NCBI GenBank assembly: GCA_020698575.1
Contig: CM036247.1
Location: 9,569,756 to 9,633,755, forward strand
Origin: Bostrychus sinensis
Lineage: Eukaryota; Chordata; Actinopteri; Gobiiformes; Eleotridae
DNA: 64,000 nt
Direction: 5' to 3'
Below, piece after piece: positions 1 through 10,439 of this stretch. The position numbers and the translations under genes were made by a program. The stretch's first letter is position 1. Every line of letters begins with the position of its first letter. The notes beneath the pieces were generated by a model that was given only the letters and a program-made list of their open reading frames with translations, had not been told where the DNA came from and did no database searches.

Positions 1-845
1 TTAACTCTAAACGTAACCATTTCAGGAGTTAGCCATGGTTTTAGGCTCTTCTTTTGAACATAGCTGTCCCACAAAGCACTGAAATACTGCTGTCTATTTA
101 ACGATATGCCAAGAAACAGAAAACCAAATTCCATGTAGACCTTGTATGGTTCGTATGAAGAAAGCTAATGGCACTCATGGCAGGATTGGAAGAAGACATC
201 CTCAGGTGTAAGCACAAGAGCAGCACTTCGAGGTCTAAATATCGGATGCAATTGTATAAAAATCTATTGCTGGACACAATCAAACCACGTCTCCTAATTT
301 GGACATTACTTCCCCTCTTGTTATCTGCCGTGGTTTGCACTGTACTGGGCTCTCAGACATTCCAGTGATGTTTCTCTTTCTCCATAAAGACATAAATCCT
401 GGTGTGTGAACAATGTCAGGCTCATAACATAGACCTCAGCTCTGAGCGATGTTTGCAGGCTGTAACCGGAGGTATGCCAGGAAGACCACACTCGATTTAC
501 CACCAAGTTAAGCGGCTGTGCAGGAGACAGAGTGGATGCCATGGACAAGAGGGCGTGGATTATTTTTGTTGACCTTTCTGGCAATTAATGTGCAGTAGCA
601 TCATCAGGTTTTATGGTAAGGGGTCTTCGTAGGCTGTTGTAGACTAGAGTGGGGCTTGGTCTTGTTAGGTACTCTATCATTCATCCATCCTTCTTCCACT
701 TATTCATGTCAGATATCTATTCAAGCAATTGAAGGGTAGGATACACTATAAGACAGGGAGGAGATGATTTTTTATCCACCTTTGCTCGTCACAACAGTTA
801 TCAGTGTTACTATTTATTACCTATAGGGTTTAATACTGTAGGGAC
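1..845. other. No gene recognised
   Basis: AT-leaning single-copy-looking DNA. Short open frames on both strands are uninterrupted only by chance; none has a convincing acceptor/donor pair or a recognisable protein motif. I see no repeat family here. Confidence 0.6.
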
Positions 846-1110
846 ATTTGTTCTCTGCCTGTAATGCCGCTGGGGCAACCTGTCGGGAGCAGTGCAGCAG
901 TCAGGGGACCTTTCTCCAGATCTGTAGCTGCAGGATCTTGGTCAGGAGTGCCTAACTTGAGGATTAGGCTGTTGTGCAGGTTTTTGGTTGAGGGGGGAAA
1001 CCAGAGCAGCCGGAGGAAACCCACCCAGACACGAGGAGAACATGCAAACTCCACCTAGAAAGGCGCGTGGGACCTTCTTGCTGTGAGACGAGAGTGCTCA
1101 CCCACGCTCT
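846..1110. repeat. Dispersed teleost repeat, family A (copy 1)
   Basis: The stretch contains GAGGAAACCCACCCAGACAC and GAGAACATGCAAACTCCAC followed by GGGACCTTCTTGCTGTGA, a combination seen over and over in fish genomes. A second copy lies at 6352-7046 and aligns along most of the length. No coding capacity. I cannot assign it to a named class; the ending resembles the tRNA-like head of a SINE read in reverse. Confidence 0.75.
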
Positions 1111-1599
1111 TATGGTTCTTAAGCATTCATGTTGCTATTTTTTTTAAGTCCATTGTTATTAATGAAGGTCTACATATGTTTTTTCTGTTGCAAGTGACAA
1201 TGGTGACATAGGACAGTATATGGTAGTTTGGGTCAGTGTTGACGTTATAATGAACATATAACTTTGTTTTAAATTAATATTAAAACTTAATATAAGTAAT
1301 TGGACATGCATATTATTAAGTTGGTAGATGCATATTGCTAAACATCACTTAGCACCTTTAATATATTCCACCTGGCTTTTAAAATGTTTTTTATCATTAT
1401 TATTGTGGGCCTGAATTTCTTTGTCATCTTATAATTTATATAAAATACCATTATTAACGTAAATTTCTCAATATTGGCCACCAGTATGATCAAATCCTCT
1501 CGTTCATAAGACACTTTCATTTTGAGGGTGGTTGATTGGACGGTGGTAAAAAATAAAAACACTGACCAAATTCACATTTTACTCGTCAGGATGATTCAT
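1111..1599. other. AT-rich, no gene recognised
   Basis: AT-rich sequence with short T runs. No repeat family, splice pattern or RNA gene recognised. Confidence 0.5.
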
Positions 1600-1990
1600 T
1601 TTGCATATATAAAAAAAGCATCCGATAGACGATAACTGTTGAATATTGCGATAATGATTGGTGATATTTTGACATAGTTCAATTAAATGAGACCGGAAAT
1701 ATAGGTCCTTGTATGTATAAGTCAAACCTGAGTACAAAATCTAAACTTAAAGACTAAATCAGGACTATAAAGTAGGCTAAATGAGGGCTAAATTAAGAAA
1801 CTGGCGACTAAATCTGGACTTTTTTTTTTTTATTTGGTCACAACACATTTTCATTTAAGGCTCTTATGGGAAAAGGATTTTGACAGTGTAAACCTCTGTT
1901 TAATGGAGAATCTTAGCGTTAGTGAGATAGATTTAATTTCATGCAATATCAATATTGTGTTTGCTGATATTGTGATATTTTCAAGAGCAT
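1600..1990 (-). mobile_element. Decayed hAT-type MITE (ATCGCAATAT family)
   Basis: Reverse-complement match, by eye, to the well-bounded element at 22630-23072. Shared blocks include GGTCACAACACATTTTC with the following AAGGCTCT, the paired ATTGCGATA-like motifs, and a short internal run of ACTAAATC-type units (about 1735-1815). The canonical TAGGGCTG termini are no longer legible and no target duplication can be read, so this is an old copy. Confidence 0.7.
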
Positions 1991-1992
1991 TA

Positions 1993-2063
1993 CAGTCCCC
2001 TTACTTTGAATTGCTCTGTGTATGAATTGTGCTATACAAATAAACTTGCCTTGCCTTGCCTTA
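1993..2063 (+). mobile_element. LINE/SINE 3' tail with (CTTGC)n
   Basis: The string TGTGCTATACAAATAAACTTGC followed by repeated CTTGC is a common 3' tail of teleost non-LTR elements. Only the tail is present, which fits 5' truncation during target-primed reverse transcription. The family is not determinable from the tail alone. Confidence 0.6.
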
Positions 2064-2214
2064 AAAACATAAGAACAATGAAATTTTGCTATATTAAAAA
2101 ATCAGTCATGTTTTTCCTATAGATTATTTTAAAAACATTACAAAAACACAGACTCTTGACTAAAAATTGCTTAATTAAATTATATATATATTTTTTGTAC
2201 TTACTGTAGACAGT

Positions 2215-2286
2215 CTCTGGTGGCCCCCCTGCAGTACCTTCACAGCCCACCAAGGAGCCCTGGACCCCACTTTAGGAACCACTGGT
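2215..2286. mobile_element. hAT-like right-end fragment
   Basis: Ends in CCCCACTTTAGGAACCACTG, the right terminus typical of CAGTGGTTC-type hAT MITEs (compare the complete elements at 32431-32768 and 36243-36710). No matching left end was found nearby, so it is a remnant. Confidence 0.45.
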
Positions 2287-2464
2287 CTAGAGGGAAGGAA
2301 ATGGTTTTGTTGAGTAAATTATAGCATTTAAATGTGCTTACAAACTAAACATTTGTGGGGCATGGATGTTGGCTGTCACAGATTATTTTTTCTTATTTTT
2401 TTGTTCTTGCTATTGCTAATCTTAATTTTGCATATTTTAGCCGACAATCCTTGTCTAAAAGTTG

Positions 2465-2620
2465 TTACACTTGTTGTAGCTCCAATACAACCGCAATGGC
2501 CCTAGGATGGTGCTCTGAGGTGCACCTTTTACTCATTGCTTCTGAAGTCGCAATCAACTAAACCAAGCCAAAACCAAGCCTAAAACATTATTATACCCAA
2601 GACCAGGATGCTATTTTACA
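2465..2620. repeat. Old dispersed repeat shared with 4600-4740
   Basis: The two stretches share an imperfect sequence: CAATGGCCCTAGGATGGTGC here versus CAATAGCCCTGAAACGGTAC there, then ACTTTTACTC-like text and a run ending in CAACTAACTAAA or CAATCAACTAAA. The family is unknown. Confidence 0.4.
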
Positions 2621-2869
2621 TTTTTATGAATAATTGTTTTGCATAGGGTTAAAGTGAAAGACTGCTAACTGTAAAAACACTGAGCATTCATGTATCTGGT
2701 AAACCAGGTGCTTCAGCTGAGGATGCATAGGGAATAATAATGCCGTGCTTTAAACATGTGGCAGGAAATGCGGTGTATTAGTTCATAAACAGCCCCTATC
2801 TTTCTCTTATATGTTGTTCCGGTTCAGCTAACAGGCTTATATAAATGTGATCAAGTCACTGCTTTTTCA

Positions 2870-3340
2870 AGGTGCGCCCCTCCTCGTCTCATCTCATCTG
2901 CTCTTCCTCTGCCTCTGTCTTCTCTCGCCACATCGATGCGACGCTCCACCACACTTTTCACAAGCCTCAGTGGCCTTTGAAGTAGTTTGTGTACAAAATG
3001 AATGAGTCGCGATGCAAGGCCCATAAGAAAAGATGAGAAATGAACACTTTTGGGTCGATGCCGTGATAAAAAAGTAGAAGAAGAAGAAAAAAAAAAAGCT
3101 GTGGAGGGAGATTGGCATTGACTTTTCTGCCGCGCTTGGCTCTCGTCTCCTATTGGCCGTCCCGCCTTCGTCTAAATCAACACATCTAAGCATTGATCCC
3201 AGTCTGTCCCAGTCTGCAGATCTTTTAACAAAGCACGTTGAGGAGCCAGACTCACTCTTGATAGCCTTGGTGACACTGTTGATCCAACCTGATCCCGCGG
3301 GAAAAGGCCTGTGAGTCAAATGATGGCACCATGCAGAATA
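2870..3340. other. GC-richer unique segment
   Basis: More GC-rich than its surroundings, with no repeat hallmarks. A 141-codon open frame runs on the minus strand, but it includes a homopolymeric Phe stretch from an A-rich tract and no splice signals, so I do not call a gene. It could be a conserved non-coding element; that needs a cross-species alignment. Confidence 0.3.
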
Positions 3341-3396
3341 ATACGCTGTGCATCGTTGTCTTTTAATGGGTGCAAAGTGTTTTCAAGTTGGCCAAT

Positions 3397-3438
3397 GGGG
3401 GTTGGGGTTGGGGTTGGGGTTGGGGGGGGGGGGGGGGG
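3397..3438 (+). repeat. (GGGGTT)n followed by poly-G, G-quadruplex-prone
   Basis: Four GGGG/GGGGG blocks separated by TT run straight into an uninterrupted run of about 17 G. The pattern can form a G-quadruplex on the + strand. It lies 18 bp upstream of the nested hAT insertion at 3456. Confidence 0.9.
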
Positions 3439-3455
3439 TTGAGAGTCACCATAAG

Positions 3456-4412
3456 TAGGGCTGGGTGCTTTTAAATGATAACTTTGTGGTAGGCCTGAAA
3501 GATATGGCTAAAAAATTAAATCTCAGCTGATTTACTATTTGAATCGATTTTTTCTCTTGTTGGCATAAAAAGGCTATTTAAATATAGGTTTATTCTTTTT
3601 TTATTAGAGTATTGCATAGTATTTTTTATTATTTTAGCTGGCCTACAGCAAGGCAGAAGCAAAGTGCATTACTCTAACAGTGACATAAATGTATTTTAGT
3701 GTTAGCCCTCTCTGCTTGTAAAGACCAGGTCTATTATATTATAATTAATACACCATTAGCCACCACAGAGGCCTGTGAAAAGACGCTAAGCAGAGCATGT
3801 GGCTAATTAGCATACATAAACAAAGACACGTAAGTTTGCTGCTGCTGCACATAGCACCACGTTGTTCTGCTGCCACTTCCAAACCGCGACATTACAGAGG
3901 TAAAATGACTCCTTTCGCTGTTATTATTAGTGTTTTTAGAGTCTTCAGAGTCTCCACATTCACTATTTAAGCTGCTCTGGCTCTAGCAACAGCATTAGCC
4001 ATAACACAGGAAACAGTGCGGTGCTAGGAGGATGCTAATTTCGCTAAACTTGATTTTATGATTTGGTTATTTTAGACATCGTCCAAAATTAGAAACGCAA
4101 ATTAATCAAATTAATTCGATTTATCACCCAGCCCTACTTTGTGGTATCGAAAGAAATATACAATACTACTGATATCGAAAAAATAAATAAAAATAAAAAA
4201 TAAAAATTCAGTACCAAGTTTCAATACCTATCTATCTAAGAATTTTGCTCCAAAAATTGCTCTTTTATTCAATATTTTTGTGTTTTATGATTGTAGAAGA
4301 TGAATTAGCTCACTATAGGTATAAAACAAAGTATCACTCAGGTTGCGGTATCGAAAACCCGGTATGTAACTTAAGTACTGGTTTCAAAAAATCTGAACGG
4401 TATCTAGCCCTA
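3456..4412. mobile_element. hAT-type MITE, outer element (TAGGGCTGGGT family)
   Basis: Begins TAGGGCTGGGTGC and ends TATCTAGCCCTA. Its body continues on both sides of the inner element at 3490-4136. Internal text such as CTAAGAATTTTGCTCCAAAA is shared with the element at 35034-35782, and in reverse with 39136-39436. The flanking 8-mers (ACCATAAG / TGCGCAAG) match at only four positions, so the target duplication is not well preserved. No transposase frame. Confidence 0.75.
3490..4136. mobile_element. hAT-type MITE, inner element with exact 8-bp TSD
   Basis: Starts TAGGCCTGAAAGATATGG and ends TTATCACCCAGCCCTA. It is flanked by the exact 8-bp duplication CTTTGTGG (3482-3489 and 4137-4144), the hAT signature. 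It sits inside the outer element, so it is the younger insertion. Its interior (around 3780-4000, containing GTGGCTAATTAGCATACATA) is shared with 52902-53785 and partly with 58046-58342. Non-coding. Confidence 0.88.
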
Positions 4413-6351
4413 TGCGCAAGTAAGTTGAAGATATCTCAGTCCATGTTCAAATGAAAATATATTCTTTCTTTTTATCATTATTGTTATTATTGGGTGTCAT
4501 TGGTGTATTCTGGAGCATCACTGACAAGGAACCTGCAGGCAACTTTTTCACTGGAAAAGTAAGTTGCTTTTGTTATTTGACGTTATCTTATATAACAGTG
4601 GCAAACTTCTAAATGTCTCAGCCGTGCTCTTCTTTATGAGTTACCTTACAATGACAATAGCCCTGAAACGGTACTGTGAGGTACCACTTTTACTCTAAAG
4701 GTTTTTGTAATTGCAACTAACTAAATCTTTTGTTTTTTAAAACAATTTATTAGCAGATAACAGCATAGAAATAGGACTCAACAACTACTATACTAGGACT
4801 ATATGGACTATTGAGTTTCAGTTGTTTAACTCAAACTCAAACTCAAAAAATGTGCTAGACCAGGACAAAACTGAGCTAAATTCAAGACTAAATCCAGGAC
4901 TAAACCAATATGACAGAATAAGCTAAAAAATAATAATAATAATAATAATAACAATAATATATATCTAATAATATCTACATTTAACCTTGGCCTAACAGAG
5001 ACTACACAGGTCTTTAGCCCTGAACAAAACCAAAATGGATACAGGGCTGGCTGAAATTCATCTTAATAAGCTTTTAAACAAAACACTAAAACCAGGACTA
5101 GAGCAGCTGTAAACTAGTAAATCTCAAAACCCCAGATCCTGTGCTTCTTTTCACAAAATGCTACTTCCAAGCTCAACCTTTTTGTTTATTTTACTTCCAA
5201 AGTGGTCCTAGAGTTTGCGGTGTGATCAAGCTAAAGCCGTAGTTTCTATGAATGTGACTAAATTAATCATGATGACTCAATATTTGACAAAATCAAGAAT
5301 AAGCCAGTACTAGATAAAGTACTTCAACCAACTCTTGACTTCAAAATACCTTTTTCAAGCTCAATTGTTTCCAAGCAAGAACATACACTGATGAAATTGC
5401 AAACTTTTACATTTAAGTCAGTAAAGATATTGTACTGAATCGTGGGTCTTCTAGCTAGTTTGTGTGTGATAAGCTTTTGTGAAGTCAGAGGTTAAATACA
5501 TCTTATGCTGAATGCTGATTATAAATACTATCTATAGCTCTCCTCTGCTGGGAAAGAACTGTGAGTTTCTGTGTCTGAGTTTACCTCTAATGTTACATTC
5601 TCACTGAAAAACACCTCCATCTCACTTTGTTTGAGACAGGTTTTTGATATCGCGCTCTCTTTTAGATCAAAATACTTCTAATGCTTTTAAGTGCAAATAT
5701 GAAAGCTAGACATGCTGTAATGAGGTCTTGTGGATTAATATAGAAATGTAGTTACTTGCAATTATTACAGAGGACAAAATAGTTTGCACTCTCTGTTTGC
5801 TTACGTCACTTTTTTCAGACGCAACCTCTGTTTTGTGTCTCAAAACCAATGCAATGTGAAGAGTATTTTTAGTTTTTGACAGCTCTGACGAACACTTCAC
5901 TGCTTCATAAAAATCCAAGTGCTCTTCTCACATTTGTCTTTTTAACAAATCCACTTCAGACTCAAATGAGCAGCAGATGGAGGTGTCTAAGAGAAGGACA
6001 CAGTGAAATGCACAGCCTAGCCTTCAGGGAGTTTCTTGGGTGGGACTTTTAGACAGGTAAAAAATAAATAAATGGCATTGTATGAAAGCTAATGTACTGG
6101 TTTCACTGTAGGTCTTGAATTGAATATGTTTGGTCAGTCTGGCACTGTCTCTAAACTGGACAACATCGCTGGTCTCACCGCTGTCTTATACACCTTGTAT
6201 TTCATTTTTGCTGAGAATGAAATACAACCAGTGCAGAAAAGTTGTTTAAGATGCCTTCCAGTATGTGTCTCCAAATGACTGCAGTCAGCACAAAATGTAG
6301 AATAATGATATGGCATTATGAAAAATAGCACTATTTATGTCACAAATAGGT
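4413..6351. other. No gene; microsatellite and minor repeats
   Basis: A (TAA)n microsatellite lies at about 4929-4951. Scattered AAGACTAAATCCAGGACTAAA units near 4890-4910 resemble the minisatellite at 8.3-11 kb. 4600-4740 is the partner of the old repeat at 2465-2620. The rest shows no gene, splice pattern or repeat I recognise. Confidence 0.5.
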
Positions 6352-7046
6352 ATTGTCGCCTAAGGAAAATGTGTCCTCTGTATTTGACCCATCCTTCAGT
6401 GCCACTGAGGCAAGCTGTCAGGAGCAATGGGTAACAACTGTGCAGCGCCTGGGGAGCCTTCTCCAGAACTTGAGCCAGGATCTTGGTCAGGAGTGCCTAG
6501 TTGGAGGATTAGACTATTGTTCATGTTTTAGTTTGAAGGGGGAAACCTGAGCGCACAGAGAAAACCCACCCAGACACGAGGAGGATATTGGTGCATTCAT
6601 GTGGTCCTCGGAAACTTGGGAACTCGGGTCAGAACCTGCTGCCTAACTTCCCCACTTAATGTCATCTGCTTCTCTGGCAGAGCAGGAAAAGTAGCTGATT
6701 TATTAATTTGCGTTTGAGCTCTTTTTTTTTTTTGCTCATAATAGAAGTTTAGCTAAGCAAAGCTATATTTGCAAAATGTATTAATGTGTGTTCAGCTTTA
6801 TAGTAGTGAGAAGGCTAATCTGACTAGTTAGCTCTATTAAACACTAAATAATATCATTACTGATTAGTAACTTAGTTGGTGTACATTGTGTAACAATATC
6901 CCAACTTTCTGAGAGAAAAACACGTGAACATAATTGAGTCAGGAAAACGACTTCTCATCTCAGAAAGACAAGCACCCAAGGATCACATGAATGCAGCATT
7001 TGCAAACTCCACACAGAAAGAATCAAACTTGGGACCTTCTTTTTTA
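6352..7046. repeat. Dispersed repeat family A (copy 2), interrupted
   Basis: 6352-6591 aligns with 846-1040 (shared AGGATCTTGGTCAGGAGTGC and CACCCAGACACGAGGAG). The alignment resumes at about 6998 with GCAAACTCCACACAGAAAG. The intervening block is a separate insertion at 6592-6995. Confidence 0.75.
6592..6995. mobile_element. MITE inserted in family A repeat
   Basis: The ends are inverted copies: TGCATTCATGTGGTCCTCGG at the left, and GATCACATGAATGCA at the right. The interior is AT-rich and non-coding. The outer repeat reads through when the block is removed. The flanking bases do not give a clean target duplication, so the superfamily is open; hAT is plausible. Confidence 0.65.
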
Positions 7047-8110
7047 AAATCATTTTGAGTTATATAGAGTATTTCTTTAAAATATTTGATCAATCAGTAG
7101 CGTGAAAGAGAAATAGCTTGCCAGACATGTAAAAGTTTGTTGTGACAGTGCCATCAAAAGTTAGTCCACAGCCCAACTCAACTGTCAATAATACTATTTA
7201 ATTTTTACTAATACAATCTCAAACACTGTCATCAATTTAGTGCTTTAAGCGACTGTGCACAACATCATAAAACTCTTCTGTTTATTGCACTTGTAAAGCT
7301 TTTTCCTCCCACAAACACAAGTTGCATTCAATGAGCAAAAGACTCATTATTCAAAATGCAGCATTGTCTTGACAGATGCCTTGTAAATAATTCAATTACG
7401 CTGCATAATGCATACAAACAAGTACAGTATTTTTAAAAGAAAATGCTGGAAACAGTGACATGAATTATGAATTAAACGCTTGACTTGGTTATATAAAATT
7501 GTCTTTCTAAGTCTTTCCTGTTGTGAACCTATGGCTTTGTGATGCTGCTTGTCTATAGGGAACTTGTGTTTTGTGTGTATTTGAGTGTGTCTGTGTGTGT
7601 CTGTAGTGACCCTCTGAGGAGTAGGAAGCAGCAGTTTAACAGCTCAGTGGCCCGGGCCGACAGTGCCTTCCAAAAACACCCCACATAAATAAGTCATTTT
7701 ATTGGGGAGGGATAGCTGCCCCGGAGCACTCAGTCTTCTTTAGCCATCTGTGTACTCCTCATTAGTGAACACAATCATCAACAGGCTCCAGTAACACGGA
7801 AATCATCATTGGTCTATTAATACTGTTCTCGGGGAGTCTCTTGGGCAGGCGAGAGCATTTCAGAAATCAAACACAAACTAAGTGTCGGGCTGCTGCAGCG
7901 ATGTTTACTCCTCCCTCTTATAAATATGAAGAGTTTTGATGTCTAATGAGATTCTGCTGCAGTGAACAAGACAAACAACCAACAGATGATTAAAGTCTTT
8001 TGTGCGTTTTGTCATTGAGAAACATTTTATTTTCATTCATGTAGCTCATTCATTTTAACTGTAAATAATACTTCAGAATATGGAAAATACAAAAAGCTGT
8101 CTGTCTATTA
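7047..8110. other. Unique DNA with a possible conserved block
   Basis: No gene recognised. 7620-7960 is repeat-free and contains homeodomain-like TAAT words and several short palindromes, typical of but not specific to regulatory DNA. A GT-rich run lies at about 7570-7605. Confidence 0.35.
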
Positions 8111-8114
8111 TTAT

Positions 8115-8290
8115 AAAGCAGTATGGTGACAAAGAGGTTAGATGTGGGTTCGATTCCCAGACTGGACAGAGCCTGTGTTTTCTTCAGCACTTTGATTTCT
8201 ACCCTAAAGACATGGACAATAGGCGAATCCTCCATGAATGGTACCAGGACCATACACAGTAATTACAGAAATACAGAGGTCCATCTTGTT
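8115..8290 (+). repeat. tRNA-derived SINE-like head fragment
   Basis: GGGTTCGATTCCCAG at 8148-8162 is a near-consensus polymerase III B box, preceded by a degenerate A-box-like stretch. The following CTAAAGACATGGACAATAGG resembles the body of family B (full copy at 51176-51538). It is a fragment, not a tRNA gene: no acceptor stem or anticodon arm can be folded from it. Confidence 0.5.
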
Positions 8291-8292
8291 AG

Positions 8293-9022
8293 GTTAAGGC
8301 TAAGTTTAGTTTTGGTTTAGACATCATTTAGGCCTGATTTAGGCTTGAATTAGGCCTAATTTAGACCTGATTTAGACACGGTTTAGGCCTGATTTTAATC
8401 TGGTTTAGACCTGGTTTAGTCTTGGTTTTATATCTGGTTTAGTCCTAGTTCAGACCTGGTGTAGGCCCGATTTAGACAAGATTTAGTCTTGGTTTAGATC
8501 TAGTTTAGCCCTGATTTAGACCTGGTTTAGGTCAGATTTAGACCTGGTTTAGGCCAGATTTAGACTTGGTTTAGTCCCGATTTAGTCCTGATTTAGATGT
8601 GGTTTAGTCCTGGTTTGAGCTTGATTTAGACCTGGTTTAGGCCTGATTTAAACCTGGTTTTCTCTTGGTTTGGACCTGGTTTAGACCTGATTTAGTCCTG
8701 GTTTAGACCTGGTTAAGTCCTTGTTTAGACCTGGTTCAGACCTAGTTTAGGCTTGATTTAGACCTGGTTTAGTCTTGGTTTAGACCTGATTTAGATCTGG
8801 TTTAGACCTGATTTAGTCTTGGTTTAGACATGGTTAAGTCCTTGTTTAGACCTGGTTCAGACCTGGTTTAGACCTGATTTAGTCCTGGTTTAGCCATGGT
8901 TAAGTCCTTGTTTAGACCTGGTTTAGTCTAGGTTTAGGCATGATTTAATTTTTGTTTAGACATGGTTTAGTCTTGGTTTAGGCCTTAGACCAGGTTTAAA
9001 CCAGCTTTGGTTCTGGTTTATC
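8293..9022 (+). repeat. Minisatellite array 1, 11-bp unit TTTAGACCTGG
   Basis: Roughly 65 degenerate tandem copies of an 11-bp unit (consensus about GACCTGGTTTA), often alternating with GATTTAGTCCT to give a 22-bp higher-order period. The orientation flips in the last few units near 8985-9010. The reverse-complement unit forms array 2 at 10440-11059. Stops in every frame exclude coding. Confidence 0.93.
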
Positions 9023-9720
9023 CTTACTTACACAGTACACCTATTAGAAAAAATACTGAGGTCCGGACTCTGGGGCATCCTTTCTGAAAATGTATATGGC
9101 TACTTGGACTACTTTATAGAAATAAGGCTGCAGTTATTGTTATGAGCAGACATTGTGCCTTGTCCATAATCAGTTATTTATCAGCTTTACAAGCCCTTCA
9201 ACCTCCCTGCCACTGTGACAAGTGCATAAACCCAAGAGACAGAGATGCCTGGACTAAATTTCTCTTAAGTTGCCCATAATACAATTTGCTCCAAAGTATA
9301 GCTTCTGCCAGCTTTAGCTTGCTCTGTACAGACTCTACAGAGCCCAAGAAAGAAACTAAAATAAGTGAATGGTTTTGTTGATGTCTTTGATCCATATATT
9401 TATGCTATGATTCCCAGAAATGTTTGATTATTAGGCAATGACATGGCATATTCAATATACATTACAGCTGCTCAATGCTGGGGTGAATTCAGTAGAGATT
9501 TTACTTTGCTTACAGTGCAGCTTACTGTAAACCAATATAATGAACCATAGCTTCCTATAGATTTGATCGTAAACAGTGATTCTGTATAATAAGCTCCTCT
9601 GCAGTACTTCCCAGTCCTGTATGGCCTCTATGCGAGCAGCTATAAAAGCGAATTGGTTCTCAGTGTCAGTGGATTATGCGTGGTGCCTTCTCGTGCATCA
9701 TCTCCACTATTACACTTTTT
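9023..9720. other. No gene recognised
   Basis: Ordinary AT-leaning sequence between the first minisatellite and the candidate exon. No repeat family identified. Confidence 0.5.
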
Positions 9721-9797
9721 TTATTTTGCTGCTCTTTTATCAAATGTTGTCGATGCAGATGCTGCCCTAACTCCCTTTTCCTTTCTTCTCTCCGCAG

Positions 9798-9829
9798 CTT
9801 TCAAGAAAGACGACAGCGGCTTTGATGAG
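9798..9829 (+). CDS. Candidate 32-nt internal coding exon
   Basis: The acceptor side is strong. CTAAC at 9767-9771 fits a branch point 28 nt upstream of the exon, 9771-9793 is all pyrimidine, and CGCAG ends at 9797 with no intervening AG. The donor reads GAG|GTAGGC, with G at +5. Two frames are open. One gives FKKDDSGFDE (entered at phase 1, left at phase 0); the other gives LSRKTTAALM (entered at phase 0, left after two bases of the next codon). The third frame has a stop. I do not recognise the protein. Without splicing, the FKKDDSGFDE frame runs on to a TAA just before the A-tract at 9903. The exon is short, so gene identity cannot be inferred. It lies between two inverted minisatellite arrays. 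The splice architecture is seen directly; its use is inference. Confidence 0.45.
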
Positions 9830-10339
9830 GTAGGCTCCAAACACATGCGTTTCCAGGCATTTGTGACTCCGCTGGCCCAGTTTCAAGTGTGTTTTTCCCA
9901 CTAAAAAAAAAAAAAACGACTTGAGGGATAGATGTTGGAGGAGTTATATTTTTGGGATGTATAAATGTGAAAGTCTGTGCGTTTGGTAGTGTGTAATATA
10001 TTCATGTGCTGTTTCATCTGAGAGACAGCCCTTAGGGTCAGTCGCCATCACAAGGCATGTGGGGCAGCGCTGGTTTGCCAAGTGGGTCTGTGGGTGAATG
10101 CACTTAAGTAGAGGTTCTTAAATTGTGGTGTGCATAGCTCTGGTGGTACGCAGATGTCTTCTGGTGGTACTCAGAAGGAGTCTTTTGCAGTTCATGTCTT
10201 GTTTTTTACATGAATAGAGTTATAATTGAAGTAAAGTATGGACAGGTTCACGGCCGTAGGCAGCATAGAAGACACAGAGGACCTCAGTATTTTTTTATAA
10301 ATAAAAAAATGTAACTATAAATGTAAATGTAACTGTGCT
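9830..10339. other. No gene; minor repeat remnant
   Basis: An A-tract begins at 9903. 10110-10190 (GGTTCTTAAATTGTGGTG and TCTGGTGGTAC repeats) looks like the left part of a hAT-type element with GTGGTTC termini, too decayed to bound. Confidence 0.4.
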
Positions 10340-10439
10340 GCTGTCTTGGCCAGGACTCCCTTGAAAAAGAGATTAGTAATCTCAATGGGACTTTTCTGGT
10401 TAAATAAAGGTTAAATAAAAAAAAATAAATAAACCGGAA
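10340..10439 (+). mobile_element. LINE-type 3' tail
   Basis: CCAGGACTCCCTTGAAAAAG followed by AATCTCAATGGGACTTTTCT and GGTTAAATAAAGGTTAAATA is a very common 3' end of teleost non-LTR retroposons. Only the tail is present. It abuts the second minisatellite array directly. Confidence 0.65.

Noticed and set aside
2894..3319. 141-codon minus-strand frame
   Set aside because: Contains a homopolymeric Phe run from an A-rich tract, no splice borders and no known motif; chance in a GC-richer segment.
8146..8162. tRNA gene suggested by GGTTCGATTCCC
   Set aside because: Only a B box; no cloverleaf can be folded and the context is a dispersed repeat.
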